Shown here: positions 33,864-40,781 of the stretch, one piece after another | Numbering within the stretch: the first letter of the stretch is position 1 | Layout of the letters: each line of letters opens with the position of its first letter | Source: Neobacillus sp. FSL H8-0543 | GTDB taxonomy: Bacteria > Bacillota > Bacilli > Bacillales > Cytobacillaceae | Direction: 5' to 3' | Assembly: GCF_038592905.1 (NCBI RefSeq) | Contig: NZ_CP151943.1 | Location: forward strand, 2,172,501-2,236,500 | Length of the DNA: 64,000 nt | Notes under the pieces: model-generated | Told to the model about the DNA's origin: nothing | The model's database searches: none | The model's input: only the letters and a program-made list of their open reading frames with translations | Translations under genes and position numbers: made by a program

Positions 33864-34985
33864 TTATGTGATAGGGTGTTTCTGTGGCAGTCGAACTTCA
33901 AATTGCGTCTGTCGAAAACTACTTTCAGCAGAAATCGTCCCATGATGCTGCTCGACGATATTCTTTGCTATGAACAAACCAAGACCCGTGCTATCCTCTT
34001 GCGCCGTCCGCGATTTATCACCGTTATAAAACATATCAAAAAGATGCGGCAGTTCATTCTCAGGAATCATGTCCCCATAATTGACCACCTGGACAACGAC
34101 CTCACCAGCATCAATTAATCCGGTTATATCTACATACTGACCATCGTAGCCATAGCGATTGGCATTGGTCAGGAGATTTTCAAACACACGTGCCAGCAGC
34201 TCCCCATCACCCCAAAAGGGTAATTCAGACGGGAGATTCACACGAACCGTCAAGTCATTTTTTTCAAAAAGTGGATACAATTCTTCCTTTAATTGAATGA
34301 GGAGGTCGCTAATATTAATGTCTGTTTTTTTCAGCGGAAGCATGCCATAGTTCATTCTTGTGATTTCAAATAACTCATCCAGCAATTTTTCCAAGCGCTG
34401 CGATTTCGTGAAAGCAATTTTTAAAAAATGGTCCTTTTGTTCTTTGGTCAGATTGTCATCCTTGAGAATTAAATCGAGGTAACCGAGAACAGACGTGAGC
34501 GGTGTCCGCAAATCGTGAGCCAAGTTGACGACCAACTGATCCTTGCTACTTTCCGAGAAATCGCCTCTTTCAATCGCCTCTTCTAGTTTCTTACTTGCCA
34601 GATTAATATCCTTCGCAATCTGCCCAAACTCATCATTTGACTGGAGCTGAATCGGATGCTTAAATTCACCAAGAGCGAGATGATTAATCCCCTGTGAAAT
34701 CTTGTGGAAATAAATCGAATAGCGCTTCGTTAATAGGTAGAAAAATACGATCGAAAGCGGAATAAATATCAGTAAAAAGACGTTAATGTCTCCTATTTCT
34801 CGAATCATTTGGCGATATCTAGCCAATGGCTCACCGATTTGCACGTTCTTCGTACGGTAATAATATTGAAGTGCTAGAAAGATGGAGAACGTAATCGTTC
34901 CCGAAAAAAGCATACTTAAACCGAACAAGAGTAGCATTTTTGAGCGAAAGCTGCGGACGATTTTAGCCATTGAACGCATACCCAA
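33864..34985 (-). CDS. Sensor histidine kinase, VanS-like
   Basis: This protein (up to 373 residues) has two membrane helices (about 17-42 and 68-86) around a short extracellular loop, a HAMP domain, a HisKA domain with phospho-acceptor His157 in NLAHDLRTPLTS, and an HATPase domain with the N box (ENLLTNANRYGYDG) and G boxes (STGLGLFIAKNIVEQHHG). It overlaps the response regulator gene by 23 bases if the TTG at 34985 is used; an ATG at 34970 gives a shorter overlap, and neither has a strong ribosome binding site, so coupled translation is likely. The signal is presumably wall damage or a wall-active compound. Confidence 0.9.
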   Translation of the reverse strand: MGMRSMAKIVRSFRSKMLLLFGLSMLFSGTITFSIFLALQYYYRTKNVQIGEPLARYRQMIREIGDINVFLLIFIPLSIVFFYLLTKRYSIYFHKISQGINHLALGEFKHPIQLQSNDEFGQIAKDINLASKKLEEAIERGDFSESSKDQLVVNLAHDLRTPLTSVLGYLDLILKDDNLTKEQKDHFLKIAFTKSQRLEKLLDELFEITRMNYGMLPLKKTDINISDLLIQLKEELYPLFEKNDLTVRVNLPSELPFWGDGELLARVFENLLTNANRYGYDGQYVDITGLIDAGEVVVQVVNYGDMIPENELPHLFDMFYNGDKSRTAQEDSTGLGLFIAKNIVEQHHGTISAESSFRQTQFEVRLPQKHPIT

Positions 34986-35658
34986 CGCCCCAAACCGTCT
35001 TAATCAGCTTGTTTTTTCGTTTATCCTCTTCTAGTTTTTTTCGTAGGGTGCGAATATGGACCATCACAGTATTATTGCTTTCAAAGTATGCCTCATCCCA
35101 CACCTGCTGAAAAATATTTTCAACACTGTACACTTTCTTTGGGTGACTGACGAGTAGGTATAAAATATCAAATTCCTTCGGCGTCAGTTCAATATTTTTT
35201 CCATAAAGCGAAACGGTCCGCTGGTCGGGTGTAATCACCAACCCGCCATGTTCGAGCACAGATTTATCGGGAATTTTCGGTTGGTTTAATTTCATATAAC
35301 GGCGCAAGTGGGCATTCACACGAGCCACCAATTCCATCGGAGTAAATGGCTTCGTCATATAATCATCGGCACCAATCACCAGGCCGTGAACCTTATCAAA
35401 ATCAGATGTTTTCGCACTTAAAAAAATGATCGGCATATTATGTTTTTCCCGTGTTTGGCGGGCCACTTCATATCCATCCATTTTCGGCATCATAATATCC
35501 AGTATCAGCAAATCGACCGACTTCGTTTCGATTACCTGAACCGCCTCTTCCCCATCATGTACTTTCACAACCGCGTACCCTTCCTTCTCCAAATGGATCG
35601 CAATCAGGTCCGCAATCTCCTGCTCATCATCCGCAACTAGTATCGAAATCGGCTTCAT
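34963..35658 (-). CDS. OmpR/PhoB-family response regulator, VanR-like
   Basis: This 231-residue protein has a receiver domain (phospho-acceptor Asp54 in LLILDIMMPKMDG, acidic pair in VADDEQE, Lys in DDYMTKPF) and a winged-helix DNA-binding domain (ELTPKEFDILYLLVSHPKKVYS, with VMVHIRTLRKKLEED as recognition helix). It should bind the TTTAAG repeats downstream and its own promoter region. The start is ATG 35658 because AGGAG is eight bases upstream; a GTG three codons earlier lies inside that site. A consensus sigma-A promoter is about 50 bp upstream. Confidence 0.93.
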   Translation of the reverse strand: MKPISILVADDEQEIADLIAIHLEKEGYAVVKVHDGEEAVQVIETKSVDLLILDIMMPKMDGYEVARQTREKHNMPIIFLSAKTSDFDKVHGLVIGADDYMTKPFTPMELVARVNAHLRRYMKLNQPKIPDKSVLEHGGLVITPDQRTVSLYGKNIELTPKEFDILYLLVSHPKKVYSVENIFQQVWDEAYFESNNTVMVHIRTLRKKLEEDKRKNKLIKTVWGVGYAFNG

Positions 35659-35708
35659 TTCTCTCACTCCTAAAAAAGTAATCTACCGTACCCTAATCTT
35701 CTAATCCG

Positions 35709-35738
35709 ATTATCATTTGGAAAATGGCTACTTGTCAA
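35709..35738 (-). promoter_or_regulatory. Sigma-A promoter candidate for the vanRS-like operon
   Basis: The minus strand reads TTGACA, an 18-bp spacer, then GATAAT, about 50 bp before the response regulator start. Confidence 0.65.
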
Positions 35739-35778
35739 GAAAGTGGCCACGAGGGAGAAAAGCCATCCAGTAAAAAAA

Positions 35779-35812
35779 ACAGCAGGTACCGTTTTGTACG
35801 GAAACCTGCTGT
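35779..35812 (-). terminator. Terminator of yhgE
   Basis: ACAGCAGGT pairs with ACCTGCTGT, with T residues after it on the minus strand. Confidence 0.88.
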
Positions 35813-35821
35813 CTTCTTTTT

Positions 35822-37969
35822 TTACGCTGCTTTTTCTACTAATGTTTCACTAACATGCTCCCGTTTGAAACGGAATGTTAGGTAAATGAATGTGATGAGC
35901 ATGAATCCAACGGCGTACGCAAGCAAGATAGCGATATTTTGCGACAGAAAGGCAAGATTGCCGCTTGATATTACCGCTTTGAATGCTTGGACGCTGTATG
36001 TCATTGGAAAGTATGCGTTGAATGACTGCAATGCTTTTGGTATTAATGCAAGTGGGAACGTTCCCGCACTTGTGGTTAATTGCATAATCAGGATAAGAAT
36101 CGCAATGAATCTTCCTACGTCAGCCAGTGTAGTCACAAGCATTTGAATCAGTGTGACGAACACCATACTAGTCACAACGGTCGTTGCGATGAACAACGGC
36201 ACGCTTTGCACTTCTATTCGCAATGCTCCTAGTAGGATGGCATCCACCAATAATGCTTGGGCCACCCCGATAATGGTAATGACACCTAATTTACCAAAGA
36301 ACCATTGATGTGCTGAAGCTGGTTTTACAGCAGGTTCCCTCAATTGGAAAACGATCGAGATGATGAGTGCACCGACAAATAGTCCGAGGGAGATAAAGTA
36401 TGGCGCAAAACCTGTACCATAGTTTGGCACTTTGTTAATCTCATTTTTTTCGACCGTAACGGGCTCGCCCATCATGTCGTAGGTGTCATCATCAGCCTGA
36501 ACCGCGTTCGCTTTTTGGGCACCTGCGCCTAATTTATCCGTTAATTCCGCAGTACCTTCTGTTAACTTTTCCGTACCAGCTTTTAAATCCTGTGAGCCTT
36601 CAGAAAGTTTTCCCGTACCGTCGGCAATTTTCTCCGCACCGTCTGTGATTTGACCCATTCCCGTGGTGAGTTTATTTGCACCCTGGTTTAATGCCGCAGA
36701 ACCTTCTGCTAGCTGATGGATTCCTTGTTGCAATTTTGATTGGTTTTCGTTAATTTCAGAAATCCCGCTAATTAATTGATCAAAAACGGGGTCGGTTTGG
36801 GTTTTTATTTTTCCATCAAGACCGGTTGCTTCCCCAAGCAGTTGGCCGTTCACTTGCTCTTTAAACTGTGTGAAACCTTGGTGAAGACCAGGTTCGATTG
36901 CTTGTGCGACTTGCTTCTGGACCTGTTCCTGTGTTGGTGCGCCTTGTTGGTTCATGATCGCAGAAACCGTTTCTGCTGGAACGCCATTCTGGATTAAGGC
37001 CGCAGCAAGCTCCTGCATTTTCGCTGTCTGCTGGGTGATCATTTGCGCGGCAATTTGCGCCGATAAGCCGTCCCCAAGTTTGGATTCGAACTGATCAATT
37101 CCTGTGTTTAACTTTTCCGTACTGCCCGTTAACTGATTCGTGATTTCTGCAGCAATCCCCGCTGGCAACTGGGCTTTGATTTGAGCGGCACCCTGTTGTG
37201 CTTTTTCGGTGCCTGTCACCAACGCTGGCAGTTTCGCATCAATTTCTTCAAGTCCTTGATTGATTTTTGCTGTGCCTTGTGCGAGTTCTGTTGAACCCGC
37301 AGCCGCGTCTTGGACACCTTGCTTGAATTCAATCGATTTCCCCGCTAAGGTTTCAAGGTTACTTTTGATTTGTCCCGCACCCTCGTCTAGGTGTGATGTC
37401 CCGTCTGCAACTTGACTGGACCCATCACTCGCCTGACTTAGCCCACTAGCCATATCACCCACTTTATCAAAAAGGCTTTCAGAGTAAGTGGCAATGATTT
37501 CTTTGGAGATTTCCGCTTTGATTTCCTTCATGGCCGTTTCGCCGATTTGAGCGGATAGAAAGTTTGCCCCTTCGTTTGGCACATAATTGATTTTCAATTT
37601 CTGTGGCTGGTCGTCGAGCAACGTCGTGGCATTTTTAGAAAAATCGGTCGGAAGCTCCACTAAGATATAGTAGTCTTGGTCCTCTAATCCTTGATAGCCC
37701 TGCTTCCTATCGACGATATCAAAATGAAAAGTATTGCTTTCTTTCAATTTTGTTACCAGTTCTTCTCCGAGCTGCAGCTGTTCGCCGTCGAGCTCTGCCC
37801 CTTCGTCTTGATTCACGATCGCCACGGGCAAATCGGATAAGTAGGCATACGGATTCCAAAATGCCCACAAAAACATGCCTGCATAGAGGACAGGTATAAA
37901 TGCAATCGCAATGATTGGTATTAGGACTTTACGGTTGGAAAGGATTTTTTTCCATTCTGCAAAAAACAT
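35822..37969 (-). CDS. yhgE: YhgE/Pip-family membrane protein (ABC-2-like topology)
   Basis: This 715-residue protein has one N-terminal membrane helix (VLIPIIAIAFIPVLYAGMFL), a long extracellular stalk with many repeats like LSQASDG, LAEGSAALNQGAN and KLTEGTAELT, and five or so C-terminal helices (from about 540) of the ABC-2 type. This is the layout of YhgE, of phage infection protein Pip, and of the EsaA relatives of type VII secretion. The start is set at ATG 37969, because AGGGGG precedes it; the frame extends upstream through an operator-like palindrome. It is paired with the TetR gene upstream and closed by a strong terminator. Confidence 0.9.
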   Translation of the reverse strand: MFFAEWKKILSNRKVLIPIIAIAFIPVLYAGMFLWAFWNPYAYLSDLPVAIVNQDEGAELDGEQLQLGEELVTKLKESNTFHFDIVDRKQGYQGLEDQDYYILVELPTDFSKNATTLLDDQPQKLKINYVPNEGANFLSAQIGETAMKEIKAEISKEIIATYSESLFDKVGDMASGLSQASDGSSQVADGTSHLDEGAGQIKSNLETLAGKSIEFKQGVQDAAAGSTELAQGTAKINQGLEEIDAKLPALVTGTEKAQQGAAQIKAQLPAGIAAEITNQLTGSTEKLNTGIDQFESKLGDGLSAQIAAQMITQQTAKMQELAAALIQNGVPAETVSAIMNQQGAPTQEQVQKQVAQAIEPGLHQGFTQFKEQVNGQLLGEATGLDGKIKTQTDPVFDQLISGISEINENQSKLQQGIHQLAEGSAALNQGANKLTTGMGQITDGAEKIADGTGKLSEGSQDLKAGTEKLTEGTAELTDKLGAGAQKANAVQADDDTYDMMGEPVTVEKNEINKVPNYGTGFAPYFISLGLFVGALIISIVFQLREPAVKPASAHQWFFGKLGVITIIGVAQALLVDAILLGALRIEVQSVPLFIATTVVTSMVFVTLIQMLVTTLADVGRFIAILILIMQLTTSAGTFPLALIPKALQSFNAYFPMTYSVQAFKAVISSGNLAFLSQNIAILLAYAVGFMLITFIYLTFRFKREHVSETLVEKAA

Positions 37970-37992
37970 TTTTAGGTACCCCCTGTTGTTTT

Positions 37993-38015
37993 TGACCGTT
38001 TTGTTCATTTAGTCA
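37993..38015. promoter_or_regulatory. TetR operator candidate upstream of yhgE
   Basis: A 23-bp partial palindrome of form TGAC-N15-GTCA (TGACTAAATG at one end, CGGTCA at the other) lies 24 bp before the chosen yhgE start. It matches the element at 38658 at 16 of 23 positions by eye, including TGAC, AAAT and GGTCA. Confidence 0.6.
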
Positions 38016-38054
38016 TTTTTGAGTAAAAATAAACGACTACACTGTAATAGCCAT

Positions 38055-38624
38055 TTATTTTGCCAAGCCTTTTAATAGATATAGTTCAAAGAGTTTGTAG
38101 ATCTCTTCTTTTTTTAATGGGGGATGATTTCTTTGCCACTCAATGATTAATGAAAAGTACAATTTCAGCATGATGAAGGCCGTGATTTCTGGATCACATG
38201 CTTTAATTTCGTCATTCTCAATCGCTTTGCGGATAATGCCGATCATATATTGGATAACCGATTGCTCCACCCGTTGCATCGCTTCGACCACCGTTTGTGT
38301 CCCCATATCGCGTTCTTCCTGAATCAGCTTGATTGTCAGCTGATGGGTTTCACGGAACTCAAGGACTTTCATTAATACACGGTTCGCCTTTTCCTGAAAC
38401 GTGGCTCCCCCGTCCATGACTCCCTCAACCGCTTCCCTCATATCGACAATCAGCGTATTAATAATCTCATCAAATAATTCTTCCTTTGTTTTAAAAAAGG
38501 TATAGATGGTGCCCTTACCCACATTTGCTAATTTAGCCACTTGATCCATCGTTGTTGCTTTATATCCATAAAGCGAAAATGACTTCGCAGCCGCCTCAAT
38601 AATCAAGGCTTTCCGATCAATCAT
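38055..38624 (-). CDS. yhgD: TetR/AcrR-family repressor
   Basis: This 189-residue regulator has the TetR helix-turn-helix at the N-terminus (IIEAAAKSFSLYGYKATTMD, QVAKLANVGKGTIYTFFKTK) and a variable ligand domain. It is probably the repressor of yhgE: similar TGAC-N15-GTCA elements precede both genes. The start is uncertain: ATG 38624 or TTG 38630 with GAGGTG upstream fit best; the open frame runs further upstream through the operator and promoter, which cannot be coding if the promoter is real. Confidence 0.9.
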   Translation of the reverse strand: MIDRKALIIEAAAKSFSLYGYKATTMDQVAKLANVGKGTIYTFFKTKEELFDEIINTLIVDMREAVEGVMDGGATFQEKANRVLMKVLEFRETHQLTIKLIQEERDMGTQTVVEAMQRVEQSVIQYMIGIIRKAIENDEIKACDPEITAFIMLKLYFSLIIEWQRNHPPLKKEEIYKLFELYLLKGLAK

Positions 38625-38657
38625 CGCCAATCCCATCACCTCAACATTCTTGAAAAA

Positions 38658-38680
38658 TGACCATATAACTAATTTGGTCA
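38658..38680. promoter_or_regulatory. TetR operator candidate upstream of its own gene
   Basis: A 23-bp palindrome TGACCAAAT...ATGGTCA (TGAC-N15-GTCA) lies between the promoter and the start of the TetR gene, where binding would block transcription. Confidence 0.65.
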
Positions 38681-38694
38681 GTTTCACAAAAAGT

Positions 38695-38723
38695 AATATA
38701 ACATATTGTTTTTTAATAATCAA
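38695..38723 (-). promoter_or_regulatory. Sigma-A promoter candidate of the TetR gene
   Basis: The minus strand reads TTGATT, exactly 17 bp, then TATATT, followed 14 bp later by the operator. Confidence 0.65.
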
Positions 38724-38820
38724 GGGGTCTTCGGGACGGCTCTATTTTGATGAAGTGCACACGGTTTCCTACTCCTTTTGCTGTAAGAAAAAAGTCGCGT
38801 GAACCGTTCCACTTGTTTTT
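38723..38820. repeat. Family A-like repeat, degenerate
   Basis: GGGGTCTTCGGGACGGCTCT and CGCGTGAACCGTTCCACTTG are diverged arms about 50 bp apart. It lies between the divergent TetR and ywqB genes. Confidence 0.55.
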
Positions 38821-38895
38821 TCAACCTTCTAGCACCACTATGTTGCTTTTTTTGGGTATAATAGTGGAATATGGATTTTTTTAGTTAGGGGGGTC

Positions 38896-40530
38896 GTGAC
38901 TTTGGAGTCGACACCTGTTAGTGAACGGATTGAGCTTCTTGCAGATCAGGTCGGGGAGCTACTGCATCCGCATGTGGATGAAGATGCCCGGATGGTGCAG
39001 AAGGGTTTGATGCTTTATCGCCAAGGGATGGTGAAGCAGGTACAAATATGGAATGAAAATATTACAGCGATGGTGCAGGATGTGACGCCGTGCCGGGTGC
39101 GTTTGGATCTTAATTTTTTGACAAGAAGTGACTGTTCCTGCCCGCATGATGGGTTTTGCCGACACCAGATGGCTGTTTTTTTGGCGGCTTACTCGCGGAT
39201 TGGCAGTGTGGCAGATTGGGTGGCGACATGGCGCGAGCCAATGAAGCAGAAGACGGAGTTTGCCAACTGGGGAATGCAGACGGCCCGAGATTTGTTTAGG
39301 GGTACGGGTGAGCAGAAGCCCGATTATGGCCAATGGGTTCATATGTTTGAGGTTAGTTTCGATACGATTTTAAATTCGAAAAAGTATTCGAGCCCCTACA
39401 TTGTCCCCGAGCTGTTCAAAATCTATGAGCGCCGGATTAAGGCAAATGCTCCCGCCCCGCAGGAATGGCGCCTGTTGCACGAGTTGGTCGGGATTGTGAT
39501 TTCTTTTAAAAAGCTTGCCGTACTCAGTGAAAGTTTGGGATTTGCGGATGATGTCGTGAAACGCGCCTACCTCCATTTGTTCCATAATTTGATTGAGGAT
39601 GCGGATGAGTTGGTGCTGAAGGTTGGCGTTCAATCGCTGCCGTTTGACTTTGATGAGTTTATTTTGAAGCTGAAGGATGATGTGTTCGAGCTGCTGACGG
39701 CGGCGTCAGGACTGGAGCAGGAGCGCATTTATCTGTATCGCCTGATGTGGACGAATTTTTTCAAGAAGAAGGCGTGGCGTGAGGAAGAGGCTGAGAAGAT
39801 TCGCCTACGGTTGAAGGCGATGCAGGAGTGGGAGAACCCGAATCCGCTGATTGTCGCTGGGATTCATCAACATATTTTGCTGTCTGAGGATGAGACGGCC
39901 GTGAAATTGATTCATGTGATCGACAATTCGGTGATTACGCCCTATATGCTGCATTGGATTGAGATGTTAACACAGCAAAAGGCGTGGAAACGAGTCGGAC
40001 CCGTGATTGAGGAATTTTTGCATAAAATAAAAGGGTATTTAGAGTTTTTACGGAGCTATCACTCGTCTGCGAGCTTTGTTCGGACGGCGCTGCGGGCGAT
40101 TTCACCATATTTTAATGAGCATGGCCGAGCGGATTTGTATGAGCGCGCGATGTTGTCGATGTTGCCTTATAGCTATGGTGACTACGAGGTTATGTTGTTT
40201 AATCGCGGTCAGTTCGACAAGTGGGGCGAGCTCCAGGCGTTCATGGGCTGGAAATTCTATGACCTGCCACGGGAACGGGTAAAGGTGATTGAAAAAGAAA
40301 AGCCAGAGGTGCTACTGGCGATGCTTCATCAGTCGGCGGTGCTGGAAATTAGTCAGAAAAACCGCCAAAGCTACAAAATGGCCGTCCGTCACTTGAAAAA
40401 ACTGCGGACCCTATACAAAAAACTAAAACGAGTCGACGACTGGGAATACTTCCTTCATACACTAATGGAGAAAAACAAACGGCTAAGAGCATTCCACGAA
40501 GAATGCCGGCGGAGCAAGCTGATTGAATAG
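38896..40530 (+). CDS. ywqB: SWIM zinc-finger protein (YwqB-like)
   Basis: This 544-residue protein has an N-terminal SWIM zinc finger (CSCPHDGFCRHQMAVFLA, CxC..CxH pattern at about residues 76-86). A long helical region follows, ending in a basic segment (SQKNRQSYKMAVRHLKKLR). SWIM domains bind DNA or proteins and often occur with SNF2 ATPases; here the SNF2 gene is the next gene, as for B. subtilis ywqB/ywqA. The start is GTG 38896 with TAGGGGGG upstream. The gene is richer in GC than the regions to its left. The process this pair serves is not established. Confidence 0.88.
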   Translation: MTLESTPVSERIELLADQVGELLHPHVDEDARMVQKGLMLYRQGMVKQVQIWNENITAMVQDVTPCRVRLDLNFLTRSDCSCPHDGFCRHQMAVFLAAYSRIGSVADWVATWREPMKQKTEFANWGMQTARDLFRGTGEQKPDYGQWVHMFEVSFDTILNSKKYSSPYIVPELFKIYERRIKANAPAPQEWRLLHELVGIVISFKKLAVLSESLGFADDVVKRAYLHLFHNLIEDADELVLKVGVQSLPFDFDEFILKLKDDVFELLTAASGLEQERIYLYRLMWTNFFKKKAWREEEAEKIRLRLKAMQEWENPNPLIVAGIHQHILLSEDETAVKLIHVIDNSVITPYMLHWIEMLTQQKAWKRVGPVIEEFLHKIKGYLEFLRSYHSSASFVRTALRAISPYFNEHGRADLYERAMLSMLPYSYGDYEVMLFNRGQFDKWGELQAFMGWKFYDLPRERVKVIEKEKPEVLLAMLHQSAVLEISQKNRQSYKMAVRHLKKLRTLYKKLKRVDDWEYFLHTLMEKNKRLRAFHEECRRSKLIE

Positions 40531-40544
40531 AGTGGTTGTAGAGT

Positions 40545-40725
40545 GGTGAGTAGTAGAGTGGTGACAGTAGAGCGGTGACAATAGAGTGGTGACAGCTGTG
40601 GTGCCTGTCACCGCTCGTGGACAAATCAACGTTTTGTCCGCCCCACATGGACAGTGGCCTTTACTTGTGGAGTTCCGCTGACTTTTGCGCGGTGACAGGC
40701 ACCGTTTTGTACCTTATACATTATT
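40545..40725. repeat. Family B dispersed repeat between ywqB and ywqA
   Basis: GAGTGGTGACAGTAGAGCGG-type units (GGTGACA with about 16-bp step) are repeated before the core GGTGCCTGTCACCGCTCGTG. GGACAAATCAACGTTTTGTC, CCCCACATGGACAGTGG and a terminal GGTGACAGGCACCG in the opposite orientation follow. The whole is a set of nested palindromes. Confidence 0.85.
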
Positions 40726-40781
40726 TAGAAATCACCTTATACCTAAACCTACCCTACCCCAGTAAAAGGAGTTACGTTACG

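Noticed and set aside
38845..38870. Inverted repeat CCACTAT / ATAGTGG around TATAAT upstream of ywqB
   Set aside because: It could be an operator, but it is a single 7-bp pair in AT-rich sequence without a second example or a regulator to link it to.
40617..40781. 55-residue N-terminal extension of YwqA
   Set aside because: It is encoded by the family B repeat and precedes the AAAGGAG site; ATG 40782 is the proper start.
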